From contig ONKA01000022.1 of the NCBI GenBank assembly GCA_900318265.1, positions 1-62,355 of the forward strand: a DNA stretch of 62,355 nucleotides. Reading direction: 5' to 3'. Positions 52,870 to 60,021 of this stretch are shown here, one piece after another. The translations under genes were made by a program, and so were the position numbers. The stretch is from an uncultured Bacteroidales bacterium (GTDB lineage: Bacteria; Bacteroidota; Bacteroidia; Bacteroidales; F082). The notes below the pieces were generated by a model. It saw only the letters and a program-made list of their open reading frames with translations, did not search any database and was not told the origin of the DNA. Every line of letters starts with the position of its first letter. The stretch's first letter is position 1.

Positions 52870-53477
52870 ACGACGACACCTATTATATGTTAGCTACCCG
52901 CGGCGAAGGCCTTTACAAGGAAAAAGGCAGCAAGTTCATCGCCGAGACCTTCATCGTGATGAATGAGGACGAAGCCAAAGCCGCTGTTGCCTCCGTCAAG
53001 AAAAACTATTTTGACGCGAGACATCACTGCTACGCCTATATGATTGGTCCCGACAAGAAGACCTTCCGTTCGAGCGACGACGGAGAGCCTTCGGGCACGG
53101 CCGGCAAACCCATCCTCAACCAGATCCTCTCTAAGGACGTCACCAACGTGTGCGTCGTCGTGACGAGATATTTCGGTGGCATCAAATTGGGTACCTCCGG
53201 ACTCATCAACGCCTACAAAACTGCTGCCCGCGACGCCCTTGACAACGCGCAAGTTGTGGAAAAAACCATAAATGAAATTTACAGTTTGGAATTTGAATAT
53301 CCGTTGATGAATGAGGTGATGCGCGTCATGAAAGAGGAGAATTTGGAGCAGCAAAATCAGCGCTTCGAATTGGATTGCTATTTGGAGTTTTCAACAAGAA
53401 AAAATTCCGCTTCAAGAATTTTCGACAAATTTGATAATTTATTTGGGGTAAAAATAACACATCTTAAAACAGTGTAA
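52866..53477 (+). CDS. YigZ/IMPACT family protein
   Basis: 203 residues. The N-terminal UPF0029 domain shows SKFIAETF, HHCYAYMIG, SSDDGEPSGTAGKPIL and VVVTRYFGGIKLGTSGLI, diagnostic of the IMPACT/YigZ family, followed by a DUF1949-like C-terminal domain. Eukaryotic IMPACT inhibits the Gcn2 pathway; the bacterial role is not settled. The start codon overlaps the stop of the EamA gene (ATGA), so the two are translationally coupled. Confidence 0.9.
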   Translation: MNDDTYYMLATRGEGLYKEKGSKFIAETFIVMNEDEAKAAVASVKKNYFDARHHCYAYMIGPDKKTFRSSDDGEPSGTAGKPILNQILSKDVTNVCVVVTRYFGGIKLGTSGLINAYKTAARDALDNAQVVEKTINEIYSLEFEYPLMNEVMRVMKEENLEQQNQRFELDCYLEFSTRKNSASRIFDKFDNLFGVKITHLKTV

Positions 53478-53589
53478 ATCTGATTGTTACATCAATTCTA
53501 TTTTCCGCAAAATCCAAAACCTCGTATTTTAGAAAAAAGAAAATTAAAAATCAATAGAAATTTAATTTTTTTATAAACAATTAATCCTA

Positions 53590-53597
53590 TATTTTTG
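53590..53597 (+). promoter_or_regulatory. TAnnTTTG promoter box for dnaA
   Basis: TATTTTTG about 96 bases before dnaA. The leader holds a short hairpin CTACTT-TTC-AAGTAG (53647-53661). Confidence 0.55.
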
Positions 53598-53692
53598 CAA
53601 GGTCAAAATGAGCCCATGTGCGGGCCAAAACACAACATCTTGATTCTACTTTTCAAGTAGTTTGAAAGACAATAAAATAGAGCATTATTACG

Positions 53693-55114
53693 ATGAATAA
53701 AGACCATGTGGAAATATGGAATAGCTGTCTGTCTGTGATTAAAGACAACGTCACAGAGCAGGGTTATAAGACCTGGTTTGAGCCCATCGTGCCGCTCTCG
53801 CTGACCGACAACGTGCTGACCTTGCAGGTGCCCACCCAGTTCTTCTACGAATACCTTGAGGTGCATTACATCGACCTGCTCAAGACGGTCATCAAGCGTT
53901 TTGTCGGCGCAAAAGGAAAGCTGGAGTACAGGATTCCGGTGGATAGCGCCAACACTTTTGGCTCCATCACCCTACCCAGCTCCAACCGCAACTTCCCTAA
54001 GAACCCCATCGGTCAGCCAGCACCCCAACGCCTATCGGAGGGTCCCATCAACCCCTTCGTCATCCCTGGGCTGAAGAAGTTGCAGATCGACTCGCAGCTG
54101 AACGAGAACTACACCTTCGAGAACTTCATCGAGGGCGAATGCAACCGCCTGGCCCGCTCGGCTGGCATGAAGATCGCCAAAGAGCCTGGCAAGACCGCCT
54201 TCAACCCCTTGGTCATCTACAGCGGCACCGGCTTGGGCAAGACCCACCTCTGTCATGCCATCGGTTTGGAAACCAAGCGTCTGCATCCCGAGAAGACCGT
54301 TCTCTACGTGCAAGCCGAGCAGCTCTCCACACAATATGTGACCGCCAACAAGAACAACAACCGCCCCGACTTCATCAACTTCTATCAGATGATCGACGTG
54401 CTCATCATCGACGACATCCAGTTCCTCGCGGGCAAGGCGGGCACACAGGACGTGTTCTTCCACATCTTTAACCATTTGCAGCAGAACAACAAGCAGATCG
54501 TCATCACCAGCGATAAGTTCCCGAGTGACCTGCAAGGCATGGAAGATCGGTTGCTGTCGCGCTTCAAGTGGGGTTTGACTGCAGACCTTCAGTCGCCCGA
54601 CCTCTCCACGCGCACCTCCATCATCCGTGAGAAGCTGCACGACAACGGCATCACCTTCCCCGACGAGGTGGTGCAATACATCGCCAGCAACGTGCGCAAC
54701 AACATCCGCGAGCTGGAAGGCGTGATGAACTCACTCATGGCACAGTCGCTGCTCAACAAGAAGTCCGTCACCATCGAGATGGCGCAACAAATCATCGACC
54801 GCTTTGTGCGCAACACCGTCAAGGAGGTCTCGGTGGAATACATTATTAATATAGTGTGCGAGTATTTCAAGATTACGCCCGAGCAAATGTCCCTCAACAC
54901 GCGCAAACACCAAGTAGTGCAGGCACGCCAGATCGCCATGTACCTCTCGAAGAAATACTCCAACGCCAGTTTGGTCTCCATCGGCCAGCAGTGCGGCAAG
55001 AAAGACCACGCCACGGTGCACCACGCCTGCAAGACCATCGCCGACCGCCTTGAGACCGACAAGCAGTTCAAGGTAATGTTTGCCGACATCGAGAAGAAAA
55101 TCGCCTTGTCATAA
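53693..55114 (+). CDS. dnaA: chromosomal replication initiator DnaA
   Basis: Binds DnaA boxes and opens the origin. 473 residues in four domains: an N-terminal DnaB/DiaA-interaction domain (VEIWNSCLSVIKDNV), a short linker, an AAA+ domain with Walker A SGTGLGKTHL (about 176-185) and Walker B VLIIDDIQFL, and the C-terminal helix-turn-helix with signature CGKKDHATVHHACK. The upstream 215 bases are AT-rich but show no cluster of DnaA boxes, so oriC is not evident here. Confidence 0.96.
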   Translation: MNKDHVEIWNSCLSVIKDNVTEQGYKTWFEPIVPLSLTDNVLTLQVPTQFFYEYLEVHYIDLLKTVIKRFVGAKGKLEYRIPVDSANTFGSITLPSSNRNFPKNPIGQPAPQRLSEGPINPFVIPGLKKLQIDSQLNENYTFENFIEGECNRLARSAGMKIAKEPGKTAFNPLVIYSGTGLGKTHLCHAIGLETKRLHPEKTVLYVQAEQLSTQYVTANKNNNRPDFINFYQMIDVLIIDDIQFLAGKAGTQDVFFHIFNHLQQNNKQIVITSDKFPSDLQGMEDRLLSRFKWGLTADLQSPDLSTRTSIIREKLHDNGITFPDEVVQYIASNVRNNIRELEGVMNSLMAQSLLNKKSVTIEMAQQIIDRFVRNTVKEVSVEYIINIVCEYFKITPEQMSLNTRKHQVVQARQIAMYLSKKYSNASLVSIGQQCGKKDHATVHHACKTIADRLETDKQFKVMFADIEKKIALS

Positions 55115-55128
55115 TCCCATTATCGCTT

Positions 55129-55875
55129 ATGACCAACAACTTCGGAAAACTCTATCTGGTGCCCAACCTACTTGGTGCCACCAAACCCGAACAAGTGCTA
55201 CCCGCAGGAACGCTCAACATCGTGAAACGGTTGAAGCATTTCGTCGTGGAGAACACCCGCACCTCGCGCCGTGTGCTGAGCCGCATCGGGATGGACAATG
55301 CCATCGACGACATCGAATTCATTGAGCTCGACAAGCACAACGCCCGCAACCTCGACCTCATGGAGCACCTCGGCGCCTGCCTGCAAGGAGAAGACATGGG
55401 ACTGATGTCGGAGGCCGGCACACCTTGTGTCGCCGATCCGGGCGCTTTGGTCGTTGACTTGGCGCATTCCGCAGGTATACAAGTAATTCCTTTGGTCGGA
55501 CCCAATGCGATGATTCTTGCCTTGATGGCCTCGGGCTTCAATGGACAAGCCTTCGCCTTCCACGGCTACCTGCCCATCAAGAGTCCCGAACGGCAAAACG
55601 CCATCAAGGACTTGGAGCGTCGGTCGATGGCCAACAACGAGACGGAGCTCTTCATTGAGACGCCCTTCCGCAACAACGCCATGTTGCAGGACTTGTGCAA
55701 GAACCTCCACCCTGCCACGCGCGTCTGTGTGGCCTGCAACCTCACCTGCGACGATGAGCTCATCATCAGCCAAAGCGTTGGGGAATGGAAGAGCTATAAG
55801 GGCGACTTAAACAAAAAGCCCGCCGTGTTTTTGGTTTACAGCGAGCCGAAAAGAAACTATAGACCTCACAAGTAA
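55129..55875 (+). CDS. SAM-dependent methyltransferase, RsmI/tetrapyrrole methylase type
   Basis: 248 residues of the TP-methylase fold. Shared with RsmI: LYLVPNLLG at the start, ENTRTSRRVL, and SEAGTPCVADPGALVV, then PLVGPNAMILALMASGF. RsmI adds a 2'-O-methyl group to C1402 of 16S rRNA. Bacteroidetes often carry a second, shorter homologue like this one, so the target is uncertain. It lies 14 bases after dnaA. Confidence 0.82.
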   Translation: MTNNFGKLYLVPNLLGATKPEQVLPAGTLNIVKRLKHFVVENTRTSRRVLSRIGMDNAIDDIEFIELDKHNARNLDLMEHLGACLQGEDMGLMSEAGTPCVADPGALVVDLAHSAGIQVIPLVGPNAMILALMASGFNGQAFAFHGYLPIKSPERQNAIKDLERRSMANNETELFIETPFRNNAMLQDLCKNLHPATRVCVACNLTCDDELIISQSVGEWKSYKGDLNKKPAVFLVYSEPKRNYRPHK

Positions 55876-55876
55876 T

Positions 55877-56467
55877 CTACGGGATATTCAACACCCTGTG
55901 GATTTGCAAGGAAAGCCGCCAATTCGGATAGGTTTTCACCGCCTCAACACAAGCCTGCATGTTGGCTTTACGTTGTTCCTCGTTTTCCTCATAGCAAGGT
56001 TGCAGAAAACGGTATCTGGCTTCAATGTCGTCATATTGCGCCAAATCCTGCCCCAGATACACCACTTTCAATTCGTCGCAACGTTTCAGTGCACAAGGCT
56101 CCGTGTCGCCACCATGGAAAGCTGATTTTGGCGACAACGTCACCCAATCGAGATTAGCTGGGATGGGGCGCGTTCCATTGGTCTCAATGGTGACTCGCTT
56201 GCCCGTCTTTTGTTTCAACTCCTCAACAAAAGCCTCGTTAATGAACAAGGAAGGCTCACCACCTGTCAACACGAGCAAGGGAGCATTGGAATATTTGTTA
56301 ACCTCATCCACAATCTCTTGGGAAGTCATTATTCTCCCGCTTTGATGCTGCGTGTCGCAAAAGACGCAACGCAGGTTGCAGCCACTGAAACGCACAAAGA
56401 CGGCAGGCGTTCCGCTATGGCAGCCTTCACCCTGAAGGGAATAGAATATTTCGTTTATTTTGTACAT
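55877..56467 (-). CDS. queE: 7-carboxy-7-deazaguanine synthase
   Basis: A radical-SAM enzyme that contracts 6-carboxytetrahydropterin to 7-carboxy-7-deazaguanine. 196 residues. N-terminal FYSLQGEGCHSG is typical, followed by the cluster cysteines C30-x3-C34-x2-C37 (CNLRCVFC) and LTGGEPS. It is the last gene of the que operon by transcription order and is separated from queD by a structured 135-base element rather than a short gap. Confidence 0.93.
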   Translation of the reverse strand: MYKINEIFYSLQGEGCHSGTPAVFVRFSGCNLRCVFCDTQHQSGRIMTSQEIVDEVNKYSNAPLLVLTGGEPSLFINEAFVEELKQKTGKRVTIETNGTRPIPANLDWVTLSPKSAFHGGDTEPCALKRCDELKVVYLGQDLAQYDDIEARYRFLQPCYEENEEQRKANMQACVEAVKTYPNWRLSLQIHRVLNIP

Positions 56468-56477
56468 GTTTTTTTCC

Positions 56478-56612
56478 TCACAAAACCTACAAAACTTGCA
56501 AAACCTTATTTAGGACATGGGAAAGCGGGCCGGTTGGCCGCTTTCCGGCGGCAACCCAGTTGGGTGCCGCCCTCAATAAAAGATAGTTTTGACGGTTTTG
56601 TAGGTTTTGTGA
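56478..56612. repeat. 135-base element with 18-base terminal inverted repeats between queD and queE
   Basis: Exact 18-base terminal arms (TCACAAAACCTACAAAAC at 56478-56495 and its complement at 56595-56612) enclose two hairpins: GGAAAGCG...CGCTTTCC and GGCGGCA-ACCC...GGGT-GCCGCC. The transcript could fold as a three-way junction. It looks like a miniature inverted-repeat element or a structured RNA. Confidence 0.85.
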
Positions 56613-56620
56613 CCATAAAA

Positions 56621-56974
56621 TCAATCAAAGTTTTGCGGGGCATCGTCCTTGATGTAGGAGGCCTTGTTGTCGCGCGACTCCCACACATCGGCGCGGTAGC
56701 AGTTCGGGACGGTGTCGACAATCCATTTTGCCAGATTCTCGGCTGTTGGATTAAAGTCCAGCACCTCATTGATGTTGGTATGGTCGATCTTGCCGTGTAT
56801 CAAGCGCTTGATCTCGGTGAAATCGCACACCATGCCGTTGCTGTCGAGCTTCTCGCTACGGCAATACACGTTGATCTTCCAGTTATGGCCATGCAAGTTC
56901 TCGCATTTGCTCTCATAGTCGAGATAAAGCTGATGGCAGGCGGATATCTCTAGGGTTTTTCTGACGTAATACAT
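56621..56974 (-). CDS. queD: 6-carboxy-5,6,7,8-tetrahydropterin synthase
   Basis: Converts dihydroneopterin triphosphate to 6-carboxytetrahydropterin, the first committed step of 7-deazaguanine synthesis. 117 residues from the ATG next to the AT heptad tract. Zinc ligands H14, H28 and H30 are in SACHQLY and LHGHNW, and the catalytic Cys24 in SKCENLHGH. Other motifs are GMVCDF and LDHTNIN-like IDHTNINEVL. An upstream in-frame extension overlapping queC is not a plausible start. Confidence 0.93.
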   Translation of the reverse strand: MYYVRKTLEISACHQLYLDYESKCENLHGHNWKINVYCRSEKLDSNGMVCDFTEIKRLIHGKIDHTNINEVLDFNPTAENLAKWIVDTVPNCYRADVWESRDNKASYIKDDAPQNFD

Positions 56975-57008
56975 ATTCAATTGAGAATTGATAATTAATA
57001 ATTGAGAA
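56975..57008 (-). repeat. AATT-type heptad tract filling the queC-queD gap
   Basis: On the coding strand, AATTCTC, AATTATT, AATTATC, AATTCTC, AATTGAAT runs from the queC stop codon to the queD ATG. It is a variant of the AACTGAY tracts. Confidence 0.75.
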
Positions 57009-57662
57009 TTACGATTCGTATTCGGTGTGGTCTTCGATGCCGGCGTCGAGCAGCGCTTGGCGGCGTTCGCGGCAGGTGCCGCATTTACCGCAATGCTTCT
57101 CGCCACCTTTATAGCAAGAATAGGTCTCGGTATAGTCCAAGCCTAAGGCCTTACCGTGCTCGGCGATTTCCTTCTTAGTCAAATAAGTGTAAGGCGCATA
57201 GACTTTGATGTTCTCATACGTTCCCGCCGACATGGCTTCCGACATCGCATTGACAAAGCCAGGGCGGCAGTCGGGATAGATGGAATGGTCGCCGGCATGG
57301 TTGGCAATCATCACGCGTTTCAGGTTGTTGCTCTCAGCGATGCCCGCAGCGATGGCCAACATGATGCCGTTGCGGAAAGGCACCACCGTCGACTTCATGT
57401 TCTCGTCATCGTAGTTGCCTTCGGGGATGTCGTCGGCCGTCATCAACAGAGCGCTCTTGAAATAACGGTGCATGAATTCCAGTGGAACAATGATGTGCTT
57501 GATACCCAATCGTTGACAATGCGTCACGGCACATACACGCTCGCGGCCATTTTGGGTCGAACCATAGTCAAAGGTGATGGCCAAGGCGATTTCGTCCTTG
57601 AACTCATAGAGCATCGTGGTCGAGTCCATGCCGCCGGAGATGATGATTACTGCGTCTTTCAT
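57009..57662 (-). CDS. queC: 7-cyano-7-deazaguanine synthase
   Basis: ATP-dependent conversion of 7-carboxy-7-deazaguanine to preQ0. 217 residues with the PP-loop ISGGMDSTTML (about 8-18), NGIMLAIAAGIAE, and four C-terminal zinc cysteines (CYKGGEKHCGKCGTC). It starts directly after an AACTGAY heptad tract that itself begins at the queF stop codon. Confidence 0.94.
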   Translation of the reverse strand: MKDAVIIISGGMDSTTMLYEFKDEIALAITFDYGSTQNGRERVCAVTHCQRLGIKHIIVPLEFMHRYFKSALLMTADDIPEGNYDDENMKSTVVPFRNGIMLAIAAGIAESNNLKRVMIANHAGDHSIYPDCRPGFVNAMSEAMSAGTYENIKVYAPYTYLTKKEIAEHGKALGLDYTETYSCYKGGEKHCGKCGTCRERRQALLDAGIEDHTEYES

Positions 57663-57708
57663 TTCAGTTTTTAGTTGTTCAGTTATTCAGTTGTTCAGTT
57701 AGGAGTTA
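57663..57708 (-). repeat. AACTGAY heptad tract filling the queF-queC gap
   Basis: On the coding strand, AACTCC-TAA (queF stop) is followed by CTGAAC, AACTGAAT, AACTGAAC, AACTAAA, AACTGAA, then the queC ATG. The order closely matches the tract before the flavin reductase. Confidence 0.85.
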
Positions 57709-58169
57709 TGGAAACTGGCAAGGAGGCGGGCACGTACCATGTCCTGATGCTCATCGTCACCATAGTTGGCGAAAGGCTTGATGGAGATGCCTCCGCGGGG
57801 ATTGAACAAGCCTATGACCTCCAGATACTTGGGATCCATCAGCTTGACCAAGTCCTTCATGATAATGTTCACACAGTCCTCGTGGAAGTCACCGTGGTTG
57901 CGGAAGCTGAAGAGATAGAGTTTCAGACTCTTGCTCTCCACCATCAGCGTGCGCGGGATGTAGTTGATGATCAGGTGACCAAAGTCGGGCTGGCCTGTCT
58001 TGGGACATAGCGAAGTGAACTCAGGACAATCCAAAGTCACAAGATACTCATTCTCAGGATGTTTGTTCTCAAATGTTTCCAACACTTCAGGCGTATAGTC
58101 GTAGTTGTATTGCGTGTTTTGGTTGCCCAGTAAGGTGACACCTTTCAGTTCTTGTTCGTTTCTTGACAT
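57699..58169 (-). CDS. queF: NADPH-dependent 7-cyano-7-deazaguanine reductase
   Basis: Reduces preQ0 to preQ1, the base inserted into tRNA for queuosine. 156 residues from the ATG following the promoter; the short unimodular QueF form. Active-site Cys55 and Asp62 are in [33 protein letters not shown] is the substrate- and NADPH-binding signature. It is the first gene of the operon, with the order queF-queC-queD-queE. Confidence 0.94.
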   Translation of the reverse strand: MSRNEQELKGVTLLGNQNTQYNYDYTPEVLETFENKHPENEYLVTLDCPEFTSLCPKTGQPDFGHLIINYIPRTLMVESKSLKLYLFSFRNHGDFHEDCVNIIMKDLVKLMDPKYLEVIGLFNPRGGISIKPFANYGDDEHQDMVRARLLASFHNS

Positions 58170-58186
58170 GCGGTTGAATTTTGCGG

Positions 58187-58194
58187 CAAAAATA
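58187..58194 (-). promoter_or_regulatory. TAnnTTTG promoter box for the que operon
   Basis: Reads TATTTTTG on the minus strand, with a leader of about 12 bases. That is too short for a preQ1 riboswitch. Confidence 0.55.
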
Positions 58195-58205
58195 ATAAAA
58201 ATTTG

Positions 58206-58234
58206 TAGGGCTGTCATAATATGGCAGCCCTACA
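58206..58234 (-). terminator. terminator of the peptide transporter gene
   Basis: GTAGGGCTG and CAGCCCTAC pair perfectly around an 11-base loop, with a T run on the minus strand. Confidence 0.75.
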
Positions 58235-58252
58235 GTCCTATTATTTTGATTA

Positions 58253-59935
58253 TCAGCAGCCCGACGTGGCCTTCTCCAGACGTTTCATAATCGAGAAGAT
58301 GAACACGGCGGAAAGCAGGCAGAGCGTGACAAGCACGCCCCAGACCATCCAGAGCGGCATACCGGTGCCCCAGATGCGCGCGATGACGCTGGTGAGGTAG
58401 TTGCCGATGGCGGTCACGCAGAACCACAGGCCCATCATCATGCCCTTATATTTGGGCGGGGCCACCTTCGTGACGAAGGAGATACCGATGGGACTCAGCA
58501 ACAACTCGGCGAAGGTCAGCACGAAATAGGTGCTGATGAGCCAGTTGGGTGAGACCAGCGTGCTACTCACACCACCTTGGGCCTTCAGCTCGGCAGGACT
58601 GGCCAATGGGAAGGAACAGACGACCAAGATGAGGAAACCGAGCGCGGCCACGATCATGCCCATGCCGATCTTACGAGGCGAGGAAGGCTCCTTGCCTTTC
58701 TTCGCCAAAGCACCAAAGACGGCCATCGAGACGGGCGTCAGGGCAACCACGAAGAACGGGTTGAACTGCTGGAACTGCTGCGGCAGGATGTTAATCGGAT
58801 CGGCCATGCCAAGATACAAGGCAATGGCACCTGCCCAAAGCAGCACCGTCACGATACCACATATCAGTTTGTTGCGTTTTGTCTCCGACTGGAAGATGCC
58901 AAACAGCGTGTACACCGAGATGGCAATCAATGTCAGCGACAAGATGTTGAAGCCTATACGGGTAAGACCTGTAGCGGTGTTTTGCGTGTAATCGCGGGCG
59001 AAATAGGTCAGGCAGAGGCCGGCTTGTTGGAATGACATCCAGAAGAAGATGACCACCACAAAGACCAACGCCAAAGCCGTGATACGCTCGCGGGTTTGTT
59101 CCTTGGAGAGTTCTGTCACATTCACAGTGGTGCTTTCCATGGCCTTGGCCTGCTTAGTGTTGACGTCGGCATGATTGAACCACTTGCGGCAACCCAGGTA
59201 GATGGCCATGGATAGAATCAGCGAGATGCACGCCACGCCGAAGCCATAGTTGTAGGCACCCGACAAGGAATCAATATAGTTGTTGGCAAAGCCCGCCAAG
59301 TCGTTGACATTGCCGCCTTGCTGCACCGCCAAAGCCTCAAAGGTAGACAAGGCATCGGCAGTAATCGTTCCATCCAGATACTGATGTGCCAGCGAAGGAA
59401 TCTGCGGCACATAGTTGAAGCCTGCCTTGCCGAGGAACAAATCCGTGACCTTGGTAGCTGCCATGGGAGCGAACATCGAGCCAATATTGATGGCCATATA
59501 GAATAGGCTAAAGCCATTATCGCGGAAGGCGCTGTATTTGGCCTCATCATAGAGGTTGCCCACCATCACCTGCAGGTTGCCCTTGAACAAGCCTGTGCCG
59601 ATGGCGATGAGCGCCAAGGCGGAGAACATGGTGACTTTGGCCGTAGTGGTTGCCATGGGCACTGCCAAGAGCAGGTAGCCGAGGAACATGACCACGATGC
59701 CAGTCTTCACCATCTTGCCGTAGCCGAAACGGTCGGCCAGCATGCCACCAATGAGCGGCATGAAATAGACGCATCCGAGGAAAATGCCGTAGATATTACC
59801 CGCTTGTGCTTCGTTGTAGCCGAACTTGGCCTGCAGGAAAAGCACGAAGATGGCCAACATGGTATAGTAGCCGAAGCGTTCTCCCGTGTTGGCTAATGCG
59901 AGGGCGTAAAGCCCTTTAGGATGACCCTTAAACAT
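58253..59935 (-). CDS. POT-family (proton-dependent) peptide transporter 1
   Basis: 560 residues and about 14 hydrophobic segments, an inner-membrane transporter of di- and tripeptides by fold. The family motif normally ExxERFxYY reads NTGERFGYY here, so the first Glu is Asn while ERF and YY are kept. Further POT features: GGMLADRFGYGKMV and GTGLFKGNLQVMVGNLY. It lies downstream of a second POT gene on the same strand, with an 86-base gap that holds an inverted repeat and an AACTGAY tract. Confidence 0.87.
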   Translation of the reverse strand: MFKGHPKGLYALALANTGERFGYYTMLAIFVLFLQAKFGYNEAQAGNIYGIFLGCVYFMPLIGGMLADRFGYGKMVKTGIVVMFLGYLLLAVPMATTTAKVTMFSALALIAIGTGLFKGNLQVMVGNLYDEAKYSAFRDNGFSLFYMAINIGSMFAPMAATKVTDLFLGKAGFNYVPQIPSLAHQYLDGTITADALSTFEALAVQQGGNVNDLAGFANNYIDSLSGAYNYGFGVACISLILSMAIYLGCRKWFNHADVNTKQAKAMESTTVNVTELSKEQTRERITALALVFVVVIFFWMSFQQAGLCLTYFARDYTQNTATGLTRIGFNILSLTLIAISVYTLFGIFQSETKRNKLICGIVTVLLWAGAIALYLGMADPINILPQQFQQFNPFFVVALTPVSMAVFGALAKKGKEPSSPRKIGMGMIVAALGFLILVVCSFPLASPAELKAQGGVSSTLVSPNWLISTYFVLTFAELLLSPIGISFVTKVAPPKYKGMMMGLWFCVTAIGNYLTSVIARIWGTGMPLWMVWGVLVTLCLLSAVFIFSIMKRLEKATSGC

Positions 59936-59970
59936 AGTTGTCAGTTATCAGTTGTCAGTTGTTCAGTTAT
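59936..59970 (-). repeat. AACTGAY heptad tract abutting the peptide transporter start
   Basis: On the coding strand: AACTGAAC, AACTGAC, AACTGAT, AACTGAC, AACT, then ATG. Confidence 0.85.
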
Positions 59971-60005
59971 ATGACAAAGGCTTGCTTGCGCAAGCCCTTG
60001 TCATA
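59970..60005. repeat. inverted repeat between the two peptide transporter genes
   Basis: ATGACAAAGGCTTG and CAAGCCCTTGTCAT pair over 14 bases with one mismatch. It may be a terminator or processing hairpin for the upstream gene. Confidence 0.7.
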
Positions 60006-60021
60006 CATTGATGTGTTTTAG

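Noticed and set aside
53478-53692. The AT-rich gap before dnaA as oriC
   Set aside because: It is AT-rich, but I see no cluster of DnaA boxes. The gap is explained by the dnaA promoter and leader.
58170-58252. A preQ1 riboswitch before queF
   Set aside because: The predicted leader is about 12 bases, and the hairpin in the gap is best read as the terminator of the neighbouring transporter gene.
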